Positions 1 through 10,340 of a DNA stretch of 64,000 nucleotides are shown piece after piece (position 1 is the stretch's first letter; the number at the start of each line of letters is the position of its first letter). Position numbers and translations under genes: made by a program. The stretch is from Hyphodiscus hymeniophilus (taxonomy: Eukaryota > Ascomycota > Leotiomycetes > Helotiales > Hyphodiscaceae): the NCBI GenBank assembly GCA_016508695.1, contig VNKQ01000008.1, positions 868,001 through 932,000 of the forward strand, read 5' to 3'. Below the pieces are notes generated by a model, which did no database searches, had not been told where the DNA came from, and saw only the letters and a program-made list of their open reading frames with translations.

Positions 1-120
1 GAGGTTGAATCACACCAACAGCATCAGCTTGCTTGAACTCACAGCGTATGGTGTTCGCCTCTGTATCGCACTTCGTCGCAACCATCCGAAGTGTAGGGAG
101 CCCATAGCACGAAGACACTC

Positions 121-739
121 TCAATAACCATCCTTCCAAATCTCCCTCCTATACCCCTCCGTCAACCTCGTATCCTCACCAAACCGTTCCTGCCATCCCA
201 CAAACCCTCTATCCAGCACGTACACCTTCTGCTCCTTCGATCCCGCGTCCTCCCATTCCCCATCAGCGTCCTTCTCCCCACTCATCCCATCCTCCGCATT
301 CTTCTTCAACACCTCGCCCACACCACTCCCTCCTTCCAAGTGCGCGGGCAGGCTCAGTATCCGTTGACGTTCTCTGATATATCGAAGAGCAGCCGAGGGA
401 CCGCGCTGTTGTGATAAGGCACAGTGGAACACGACCGTCTCTCTATCCTTCAGCTTGCGCACCAGTTCGGGGATCTTGAAGTCGAGGGTGGATGAGGGCG
501 CGTGGATCGAGTGCCGGATATGACCTCCTATGTGATCTGGTGTCTCGTCAGTGGGGTGCTAAGAAGTGCGGAGTAGGGGGGTGGTGATTCGCACCATCAT
601 CTCGCACGTCTACGATGGCGATATTGGATGCTGGAGCGGGAGCATCTAGATTCGCTGATGCGCTCGATTGCGAGAGGAGGAGCTCGGATAGCTTGGTGGC
701 CGAGAGGCGGGGGAGGGTGGCTACTGTGTAATTTGACAT
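121..739 (-). CDS. Cdc25-like/rhodanese-domain phosphatase (Ych1/Acr2-like)
   Basis: A small single-domain rhodanese protein of the Cdc25/arsenate-reductase type, about 180 residues long. The N-terminal part reads IAIVDVRDD, the usual rhodanese strand and loop. After one intron the protein continues GGHIRHSIHAPS, and the active-site loop is HCALSQQRGP, a HCX5R phosphatase signature. The tail VLDRGFVGWQERFG is the usual C-terminal rhodanese helix. The intron is best placed at 528..594, but that choice drops a few residues (DHIG) that the alternative frame would encode, so the acceptor is uncertain. ATGs at 748 and 739 are both in frame; I use 739 because it begins MSNYTVATLPRLS. Known relatives dephosphorylate small substrates or reduce arsenate; the substrate here is not visible. 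Confidence 0.8.
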
Positions 740-1094
740 TTTGCGCATTCGTTGTTGGTCTGGCTTTGTTGGATCGCGTGAAGAACTGAGATGCCATACA
801 GTAGATGAACGTGGCGGTGGAGCACATCACGTTTGTGGAACAGCCGAGCTCCTGAAGCACGTCCCGATTAGGCCTCGTTGGTTGCGAGAAGTTTACCAAC
901 AAACCTACAGTGCAGGAGAACATATAATCAGAAACCCTTGATTATAAGTTATTAGCGGTGTCGAAATATGTGTATAACTATCTCAACAAAGATAATATAT
1001 TTCAGATTGTTCGCACGTCTGTCATCGGTGTCTTATCATTTCACACAGTTTCAATATACTGATCACACATAGGCTTATGTTCCGTTAAAAAGCT

Positions 1095-1335
1095 GTTAAC
1101 AAATAAAGTTGTCAACAGAATAAAACTGTCCGCAGAAAATGTTACCAACAGAGAAAGCTGTCCAGCGGAAAAGCTGTCCGCAGAAAAAGTTGTCAACAGA
1201 GAAAGCTGTCCGGCGGAAAAAGCTGTCAACAGAGAAAGCTGTCCACAGAAAATGCTGTCCGCAGAAAATGCTGTCCGCAGAAAACGCTGTCCGCAGAACA
1301 AAGCCGTTGTCAACACAACAAAACCGCTGCACGTC
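1095..1335. repeat. Minisatellite of degenerate 16-18 bp units
   Basis: About a dozen head-to-tail copies of a short unit. The cleanest form is gctgtccgcagaaaat (16 bp), repeated almost perfectly around 1250-1300. Flanking units alternate between gtcaacag and gtccgcag cores. Open frames across it translate to repetitive Cys/Phe/Ser peptides that follow from the repeat itself and are not credible genes. Confidence 0.9.
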
Positions 1336-1632
1336 CGTCCCATGCACCGAAGAATGTGAGATCATGGACCGAAGTCATCGTACCAACATCTTTGGTGACT
1401 GTTGGAAGCCACGTGATGTCAAGTGAACAATTTTATACTGTATGTCACGGTCATGTGACCCGCTTGTCCAGTGGTTAGGGGTTATGTTATGGATGGGATG
1501 AGTATCCTAATCATCGATGTACAAGTGAGACTTTGGGATCGTGAAGGTTTCTGTCTTTGAGATCAAGGATTTGGAAAGGTCCAGAGGCAGTGTCTAGTCC
1601 TATTGATTGAAGTAAGTGTAAGAGATTCGGAT

Positions 1633-2869
1633 CTAATCTCTACGCCGCCTTGCCTCCCTCCGCCTACACAATTTCCTCAGTTTACTCAACAGTTTGCCTA
1701 TCTTCTTCTCCTCCTCCATCTCCATCTCCATCTCCTGCTCAGCACCAGCATCCCCCATCCTACCCGCTGCACCCCTGGCGCAATCCTCCGTTCCCGTTCG
1801 AAGAACATACTCGACCTCCCTGCCTGGCCCTTCTTTCAAATGTGGCGTCACATTATTTTGAATCCTATTCATATGGTCGTCCAAGATCATCTGTCGGGTC
1901 AACACAGCTTGGTCTTCGATCTCTCGGTACCTAAGCGCCATTTCATCGAATTCCTGAGTGGTGCGGGTTCCGCGGAGAGGTAAGGATCGAGTTTGACGTT
2001 CGCCTTTGCCTTTCCGAGGAGACCGGTTATTCAAAGAGGAGGTGACTGGAAGGGAGAAGACTTTTGTGGCTCGAGTCTTGATATGGATTTTACGTCCATT
2101 GTTTGTGGGAGGATAGCGCTGTGGCTTTGGGCCGTGGGGGCCTTTGGATCTGAGGTCCGGGGGAGACTCCACATCGCCACTATCCTTTCGTTCTGTGGAC
2201 TCAATCAGCGTTCTTAAATGAGCAAGAATTTCCGTGGTCCTTCCTCGAAGTTCTAGTATTCGCCTGTGAATAGGTGCTAGATCAAACGGTCCTTCTTCAT
2301 TCACCGTACAACCCATCGCTTTGGCGGTCGCTTCCGCGTCATGCAGACCATCTGGATAGTTGAATGAAATGCCACTATCGGGTCTATGTCTATACTCGCC
2401 TACACTGCGACGGAGGACGGACGTTCCCAGGCTCCTGTTGAGGAGATTTGAGTAGTACGGAATCTCGCAATGTGAGGCCAGGTTTGAGATTGATTGAGCG
2501 TCAAAGAAGGTGTAGCAACCACTTTGAGAGAGGACTGGTGAAATACTTGATGTTGAACTTGAAGATGAGCTTGAGCATGGCTTGGAAGTCTGGAGCTTTG
2601 TGAGATGATCCATTGGATTTTCGGTATTACGGGAATGTTGTGGAGTGGCCACCGAGGTCTTTGAGGTTGGGGGCGTTGTAGGTGGACTCGAAGCGCCGTT
2701 GTAGCCTTGCTTCCTCTAAGAAGGCATGATAATTGGGGTCCACGGGAAACGTTGAGGGATATCCGTTTTCATAGAGCTGTTGTAGGACCCATGGTCTTGG
2801 TTGGGTAGTATGGGACTTGGAGTATCCACGGAACGTTGTGGGATATTTTAATCTTAATCTCGAGAAGTT
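1633..2869 (-). CDS. Hypothetical protein, 5' end incomplete
   Basis: An uncharacterised protein I do not recognise. The main exon, from the stop at 1633 up to about 2536, encodes a Ser-rich start, a segment beginning GCYTFFDAQSISNLASHCE, a basic linker and a C-terminal Glu/Arg-rich, probably coiled-coil tail ending RRREARRRRD. The long open frame reaches 2652 but begins at GTG; the first ATG in it is at 2613. A second, more protein-like frame (FPVDPNYHAFLEEARLQ) lies at about 2660-2869. It can be joined through an intron from roughly 2655 to 2537 (donor gtggcc, acceptor tttcaccag). I therefore think the gene has at least one upstream exon, and that its start codon lies beyond 2869 and was not found. 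Confidence 0.5.
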
Positions 2870-3537
2870 TCAAAGAGGATAGTCTTCTGAAGTTCTGCTC
2901 AAGCTCTCGGATTGGTTGAGTTATTGTGCTTGATACTGGAGCAAGTGATGAGAGAATAAGATACGCAATTTTGAAAGAACATGGGAGGCGTAAAGTAGTT
3001 ATGTGCAGATGCGCAGCTCGATTTCAAATTGCACTCGCATCACCTTTTTGAAGGCTTAGTACTATGTAGTACCTCACATTGAAGGATTACTGGGACCCTA
3101 GCATGACTACCCGTTCTCAAGTTTGGATCGGGACCGCAAAAGTGTTGGAAAATACATGGCAACAAGAGAACCAAGTTCGAATTTTGGGACCGGCTACTTA
3201 GCCTCCAAAGAATCAAAGAGGGCCACATCATGAAGTAGACTGACGCTCGTCAGTCTATCTTTGTACTGTCATGAATATCGGGGAACCAGCTGTGGTGAGC
3301 ACGGGACCAGATCCTCTCTCACGAGACTATCATGTGACCCATATCCACGATGCATTTGGATCGTGAACCTACAAAGTGGATTGTGGATTACCTTAGGTAT
3401 CCGGAGACATTATCCGCAAACACGTGGGAGACCCATGAAGTTCCATCTGCTCTTTTGAGGTATCGGGACAAGTCGGGCCACGACGGTTCTCTTACGATCC
3501 ACTTTGCATTTTCCCATGGCATCCCTCGGTCCGTTTC

Positions 3538-4101
3538 TCAGCGATAGCAAAAGGCGCTATCGTGCAACATCGTGAGGCCTTTTTGCACATGGAAGAATGG
3601 GGACACTGGGAAGCGATTCGGGTGCGACTTCAAGAGAATGGCGGCCCGTTGGTGCCTAACGAAATGACTTGCATGAGATGCTTTGGGTAAGCTCCTCCTG
3701 GATGTATTCGGAGTGAGTGTAAGGGTTGTGTGTGGGTAGCCGCATTTATGCGGAAGTGAGAGAGCAGGCACAGGTACTTGAGTCTTGAGTGAGGTATTTG
3801 CGAGACAATCGTTCCGAGGGCTGAAAGGGATACGGGAGGCAGAATATACAGTAGGGGCGGGTGTGATTGAGGCTGTGTAATTGAAAGGGGCCGTGGCTAT
3901 TGCCTTCGCCTTCACGATCATTCGATGCGGACGAAATGTGGGTTGTATTAGCGAATAGAGTTGTAGATAAGAGACAGCGTGTGAGCTTCCGGGGGTGTAT
4001 TCGATATCGTGAGCTTCATGTTGTATGTAGATGTCGTTGTTGGTCCAGACCCAGAGGAGTAAGCTGAGTGGGGTGGAGTGAGAGAGACTTGGCCTGTTGG
4101 C
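3538..4101 (-). CDS. Possible exon of an unrecognised protein (doubtful)
   Basis: An open frame of about 180 codons on the minus strand. It begins just after a plausible acceptor (polypyrimidine run then caacag at 4102-4107). The first third (LLLWVWTNNDIYIQHE) looks coding; the rest is Pro/Ser/Thr-rich and resembles chance translation. There is no start codon in frame at the 5' end and I recognise no family. The rest of the interval 2870-4747 shows no supported gene. Confidence 0.2.
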   Translation of the reverse strand, partial: ANRPSLSHSTPLSLLLWVWTNNDIYIQHEAHDIEYTPGSSHAVSYLQLYSLIQPTFRPHRMIVKAKAIATAPFNYTASITPAPTVYSASRIPFSPRNDCLANTSLKTQVPVPALSLPHKCGYPHTTLTLTPNTSRRSLPKASHASHFVRHQRAAILLKSHPNRFPVSPFFHVQKGLTMLHDSAFCYR

Positions 4102-4187
4102 CTGTTGAGAAAAAGGCCCGAGGTGGATAATTGGCTCGGGGAGATAGATGATGCTTTAAGGTACCTCGTACATTTATGGTAGCGTTA

Positions 4188-4228
4188 GTGATAGTAATAA
4201 TGATTATAATAATAATAACAATAATAAG
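4188..4228. repeat. AT-rich (AAT)n-like microsatellite
   Basis: A short impure run of aat/ata triplets (tagtaataatgattataat and onward), lying between the doubtful minus-strand frame and the promoter side of the mannitol-1-phosphate dehydrogenase gene. Confidence 0.7.
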
Positions 4229-4747
4229 GTTAGTATCTAACTACATTTAATGTAATGACTGTATGTCTTCTTCCCCTTGGCCATTTCATTGAACCCCGCT
4301 CCATCAGTCCAGAGTCCAGACGGGAGCTTTGCGTCATGGGCGTCAATGAAAATGCACTCAAAAAGCAAACCTCACCTTTCCTACCCCAGCCAGCCAATGA
4401 CAGAATCCCCCGCACTACACTCACTATTGGGCCATTCTCCAATCCCCTCCAATCCTCCTACGTACCAACTCGCCCTGTTGGCTCCCAGCCTTGCTTTGCT
4501 TTCTGCCTCTTCCACGCCCGCCTCATGCAGTAGAAAGTATAAGAACCACACTCTCCGCACTTGACTCACATTCCTCTCCACCATCAATTCTCGAATTCTA
4601 TCACTGCATTTTTCTACTGAACCGGTTGCATCTTGCTTCTCACAGCTCATCAATAAATACCCCTCCAACACTCACCCCACTACCTCCGCACTTTTTTCAA
4701 CATTTTTCTCCATCACCGACCCTCAAACATCCTCAACAGCCGCCATC

Positions 4748-5975
4748 ATGGGAAAGAAGGCCGTTCATTTTGGTGCTGGTAACATTGGCAGAGGTTTCGT
4801 TGCTGAATTGTAGGCTCAACATCCGCCCATTCTTGTCACTTCGTCACTAACCCCCACGCTTTAGCCTCCACAACTCCGGATATGAGGTCGTCTTCTGCGA
4901 TGTTATGGACAGCTTGATTGCGGACCTACAAAATTCGAAATCCTACAAAGTCATCCAAGTCGGCGCTGAGGGCAACAGCGAATCCGTCATCACGAACTAC
5001 CGAGCCATCAATTCGAAAACCCACGAAGCTGATGTCATCAAGGAGATCACCACCGCGGATGTCGTTACCTGCTCTGTTGGCCCTAATATCCTCAAGTTCA
5101 TTGCTCCCGTTATAGCCAAGGGAGTCGATGCCCGACCTAATGATGCCACACCCATTGCCGTCATTGCGTGCGAAAATGCCATCGGCGCAACAGACACCCT
5201 AGCGGAGCACATCAAGGATCCCAAACACACCCCGGATCACCGATTGGAGGACCACCACGAACGAGCTCGATATGCGAATTCGGCCATCGATCGTATCGTT
5301 CCCGCCCAAGAGGCAGATGCTGGTTTGGATGTTAAGCTCGAGAAGTTTTACGAGTGGGTGGTCGATGCTACCCCCTTCAAAGACCATGATGTACCTTCGA
5401 TCGAGGGCATCAAGTGGGTCGATGACTTGATTCCATACATTGAGCGTAAGCTGTTCACTGTCAATACCGGACATGCCGCTGCTGCATATCACGGATACTA
5501 CCACAAGAAGACAACGGTCTACGATGCGTTACAAGATCCGGCGATCCTCGACGAAGTCCGGAAGGCTTTGGCCGAGACGAGCACGTTGATCGTTGGAAAG
5601 CATGGCATTGAGGAAGGGGAACAAAAAAGCTATGTCGAGAAGATCATCACACGTATTGGAAACCCACATCTAGAGGATGCTGTCGAGCGTGTTGGTCGCG
5701 CACCTCTGCGAAAATTAAGCCGAAAGGAACGCTTCATCGGTCCTGCTGCTGAGCTCGCCGAGGAAGGCAAGGAGTTTGGAGCTCTCCTTGATGCTGCAGA
5801 GATGGCTTTCCGCTTCCAGAATGTGGATGGTGATGAGGAAAGCACGGAGTTGGCTAAAATCTTGAAAGAGAACAAGGCAGATGCAGTTGTCGAGAAGGTC
5901 TGCGGTTTAGAGCCAAGTCACCCATTATTCTCCCATGTAGTAAAGATTGTGGAGAAGGTACAAGCAGAAGCTTGA
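4748..5975 (+). CDS. mpdA: Mannitol-1-phosphate 5-dehydrogenase
   Basis: NAD-dependent enzyme that interconverts fructose-6-phosphate and mannitol-1-phosphate in the fungal mannitol cycle; cytosolic by family knowledge. Two exons, 4748..4809 and 4865..5975, split by a 55-bp intron (gtaggc...tttag), give 390 residues, the usual family length. The N-terminus MGKKAVHFGAGNIGRGFVAE holds the GxGxxGRG dinucleotide site. FTVNTGHAAAAYHGYYHKK carries the conserved Asn/His active-site region of polyol-specific long-chain dehydrogenases. The start is preceded by ccgccatc, a good fungal start context, and the upstream 150 bp is C/T-rich as in strongly expressed fungal promoters. The frame is intact. Identification is firm; the gene name follows Aspergillus usage. 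Confidence 0.96.
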
Positions 5976-6530
5976 TTGGATTTGGGTATTTTATGGCGAA
6001 AATTGGTTGGTTTGTGAGCGTTTACTTTGCGAATATCCAGGATATCCAGAACCACCGAATCATGATAGATTTGGCACATTGATCTGGGATCATCGCAACA
6101 GGATAATAAATAAAATTCCCTACTTGGGCTATTGAGAATGAAATAAAATTCGAATCCAGAAACGAGGACTTGCGTCTTTCAAGGACTCGTGGACTCGTCC
6201 TCTTTCAAAAGTTTATGAACTGCCCGTCCCTGGGTGGGTCTAACTACTCGAGTAACTATTCTGAGACTAGCATCGATTTCCTCCACGAACAAGCTCCCAA
6301 AGACCACGAGTGTCCAAGACTGTCAAGATCATTGTGCCATATCCACGACTTGCGCAACTTCCACGGTCGTTTCGAAAATATCTACAAGCCGATCAGTATT
6401 CCTCACACCTCGTCTGACCACGACAGCCTCTTTCTGCAGAGCGATCTCTGCTGGCAACCGGAAAGCCACATATATTTATTCGACCGTCACCCCTTACAGG
6501 AAACCTTTTTGGGCATAGACCCTCGACAAG

Positions 6531-9508
6531 ATGCGTTTGGACGTGAAGGTATGTGAGATCTTTTTGCTTGTGCACACTTGTTCAGAAGATGGATGGCTCG
6601 CTGGAGCAGTATGCCTCGTTCGCGAAGGAGACGACCAAGGATTTGAGCATGAAGCTGCAGCAGAAGATTCGGGCGGAGGACGCTATGGTACATGCGGCTA
6701 ATTCAAGTCATGCAATACAGAGACAGTTGTTTGCCAGGAGTGAGCGTGTCAAGGGGATTGACTTTCATCCTGTCGAGCCTTGGATTTTGACGACTTTGTA
6801 TAGCGGTATGTTCTTGGGCGCATGGAGGGTCAGAAGTATTGCTTGAGCTAATCCTACACAGGTCATGTCTATATATGGTCATACGAGACTCAGGTATGCC
6901 CTGGCTTATTCTTCAATCCGTGATCTGCTGCTAAAGTTATCTAGGCAATAGTTAAGACCTTCGAATTGACAGATGTCCCAGTGCGAGCAGGCCGCTTCGT
7001 TGCGCGCAAGAACTGGATCGTCTGCGGTTCAGATGATTTCCAACTACGCGTGTACAACTACAACACTTCCGAAAAGATCACGTCATTTGAAGCACACCCA
7101 GATTATATTCGAGCGATCGTTGTCCACCCCTCACAACCTTTCGTCTTGACCGCCTCAGATGACATGACAATCAAGCTATGGGATTGGGATAAGGGATGGA
7201 AGTGCGTCCAAGTTTTCGAGGGGCATAGCCATTATGTTATGGGGCTTGCGATCAACCCTAAGGATACAAATACATTCGCCTCGGCATGTTTAGATCGAAC
7301 GGTCAAGATCTGGAGTTTGGGTTCTTCGACTGCAAATTTCACACTGGAGGCTCATGAGACGAAAGGTGTTAATCACGTCGATTATTATCCTCAATCCGAT
7401 AAGCCATATCTTCTTACAACCTCCGATGACCGGACAGTCAAAGTCTGGGATTACACCACGAAGTCACTTATCGCAACGCTTGAAGGCCATACCAGCAATG
7501 TTTCATTCGCGTGCTATCATCCAGAATTGCCAGTCATAATCTCAGGATCTGAAGATGGCACAGTCAAGATATGGCATGCGAATACCTACAGATTGGAACA
7601 ATCGCTGAACTACGGGTTGGAGAGAGCATGGTGTGTCAGCTATCAACGAGGCAAGCAGGGAGTGGCGGTTGGTTTCGATGAGGGAGCTGTAGTGGTGAAG
7701 ATGGGACGAGAAGAGCCTGCAGTCTCGATGGACAGCTCTGGAAAATTGATATGGGCCAGACACAGCGAAGTAATCTCCTCGATAATTAAGGGTGGTGGTG
7801 AGTTTATGCGCTGATATCGAGACCCCTGAAGTCTAACATGATGTAGATGCTTCCCTGAAGGACAATGATCCAATCACTCTTCCTACGAAAGACCTCGGAA
7901 CATGCGAAGTCTACCCACAGACCCTCCTCCACTCTGCCAACGGCCGTTTCGTCTCTGTCTGTGGCGACGGAGAATTCATCATCTATACTGCTCTTGCATG
8001 GAGAAACAAAGCTTTTGGTTCAGCTCTTGACTTCTGTTGGGGATCGAAAGAGAACAGCAACGATTACGCTATCCGAGAATCCGCAACTAGTATCAAGATC
8101 TTCAAGAATTTTGTCGAGAAATCTGGAGGTCTTGATGTTGGGTTCCAGGCGGAGGGATTGACTGGCGGTGTTTTGCTTGGTGTTAAGGGTCAAGGTGGTG
8201 TTGGTTTCTTCGATTGGCAAACTGGTGGGTTGGTTCGAAGGATTGAAGTTGATCCTAAGGAGGTATGATATAAGTCCAATCTGCAGGTTGATTTAGTCTA
8301 ACAAGAACAGGTATATTGGTCAGAGAACGGCGAGCTTGTCTCAATAGCTTGCGAAGACACATTCTACGTGTTGAGGTTCTCGAGAGAAAACTACATCGCT
8401 GCCGTTCAATCAGGCCAGGTTGAGGATGACGGAGTGGAGGCAGCCTTTGAAGTTGTCACAGACATCAACGAGAGGCAAATTATGACCAGTCCATTCCCAT
8501 CTTCAATCGCTAATTCTATACAGTGTCCGGACAGGAGAATGGGTTGGAGACTGTTTCATCTATACCAACAGCACCAACCGCCTCAATTACCTCGTGGGAG
8601 ACCAAACATATACCATATCCCACTTCGATCAGCCAATGTACCTCCTGGGCTATATCCAACGAGACTCTCGGATCTACCTTGCCGATAAAGACGTCAATGT
8701 CACCTCTTTCGCCCTCTCCCTCTCTGTCGTAGAATACCAAACCCTCGTCCTCCGCGATGATATGGAATCAGCCGTCGAACTCTTACCCTCCATCCCGTCC
8801 GACCAACTCAACAAAATCGCCCGCTTTCTCGAAGGTCAAGGCCACAAGGAACTCGCTCTCGAAGTTGCCACCGACCCCGAACACAAATTCGAGCTTGCTC
8901 TCGCTCTGGGCCAATTACCCATTGCTTTAGAACTAGCCAAGGAAGCTGATGTAGAGCATAAGTGGAAAACAGTTGGCGATGCCGCTCTCACTGGATGGGA
9001 CGTTGCGCTGGCTGCGGAATGTTTCGTCAATGCCAAGGATCTCGGCTCCTTATTACTGCTTCACTCCAGCACTGGCAACGTGGATGGCCTTCGAGCTTTG
9101 GCCACACAAGCTTCTGACGCTGGGGCACACAATGTCGCTTTCACGTGCCTTTGGCAACTAGCGGACGTCGAGGGCTGTATCGACCTCCTAACCAAGACTG
9201 GTCGTGCAGCAGAAGCCGTCCTATTCTCGCAAACATACAAGCCGAGTACTACAGTCAAGACTGTCCAGTTATGGAAGGAGAGTCTGGAGAGAGACAAGAA
9301 AAGTCGCGTCGCTAAAACGGTTGGCGTGCCTGGTGAAGACGAGGAGCTCTTCCCTGAATGGGAGGAATATCTCAGATTAGAGAGTGAGGGTGGTAGTACA
9401 CTCATCGATCTCAATGGCGAGGATACAGATGCGGTCGTTAATGGCGATGGGCCTGATCCTGATGCGGAAGCCGTGGAAGAGGGCACGCTGGTGAGCACGG
9501 AGGCATAA
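6531..9508 (+). CDS. SEC27: Coatomer (COPI) subunit beta-prime
   Basis: Structural subunit of the COPI coat, which returns proteins from Golgi to endoplasmic reticulum. Seven exons: 6531..6548, 6721..6805, 6862..6893, 6945..7797, 7847..8262, 8311..8474 and 8524..9508. The first exon encodes only MRLDVK; the next opens RQLFARSERVKGIDFHP, the family's signature N-terminus. WD40 blades follow (for example DDMTIKLWDWDKGWKC, DRTVKVWDY), then a second propeller and an alpha-solenoid (SDQLNKIARFLEGQGHKELA) with an acidic, disordered tail. The sixth intron (8475..8523) must start with GC rather than GT to keep the conserved reading NESVRTGEWVGDC. No frame damage is seen. Essential in yeast by family knowledge. 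Confidence 0.95.
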
Positions 9509-10340
9509 TGGAGTTTGGGTTGAAAAATGTGCATTTGTAGAGTCGGAATTCTTGGGAAAGGAAAATAGATAGCGGTAGCTATGCAATGAACCTGGGTTGA
9601 TCTAGGGCGTCCTGATGCCTTACTACTTGGTTATACTATTATTTTCGTAGTGGACAGCAGACCGGCAAATAACACGTGCGCCTTAAGAAACCGCTTTCGG
9701 CGAGGTATTGCATTGCATCACCTACAGGTGTCGAGCACTACAGTCCTAGCCAACATGCCAAGTAGCATTGAGTAAAAGAGAAGAGATACAGACAGAGATG
9801 CCGAGTTTAAGGACGAACTATTTTTTTTGTTTTCTACGTCTAACAATTCATTCTACTGGTTTATCCCTTGCATTACTTGTACTTATCTCTCTAAAAACTT
9901 GGAATGGCGATATATACTTGCATTTGGTACTCAGTCAGTACCTATACTAGTATAGGTAGTTTGCTCTCGTCGTTCATAACAGACCATTATTCTGCTTGAA
10001 TAATCTCCTCATCTTAAAGTTTTCACCGCACTTAGGACAGTCACCCTGATAGTTACAGAAGTCCTTTTTGTCTTTGCTTAGCCCGCGAGGGTGAGTGAGT
10101 CTTTACTGGGGAGAGTTGGTTGGTGGACACGAGTTTCCAGCGCATCAATCGTAGGACGTTAGATCACATGATTATCAAGTGTGTGATAGTTCACGAAGTC
10201 TTCATTTTGCGAATTAACATCAAGCATTGAAAGTATAAATCAATCTTCTATATACCATCCTGCACCGCTCCCATAATAACGTCCTAAAGCCTTCCTAATC
10301 CTAAATTCGTCTATTACTTCAATCTACTCCATTCCCTTCT
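9509..10340. other. Intergenic, no supported gene
   Basis: Between two convergent genes. Only short unconnected open frames and AT-rich tracts (runs of t near 9820) are seen; probably the 3' ends of both neighbours. Confidence 0.6.

Noticed and set aside
1041..1365. Cys/Ser-rich open frames on both strands
   Set aside because: They are translations of the minisatellite in several frames, which any repeat with unit length not carrying stops will give.
1450..1530. tRNA-like stretch (tccagtggttagggg)
   Set aside because: Only a D-arm-like word is present; no acceptor stem, anticodon arm or T-arm could be drawn.
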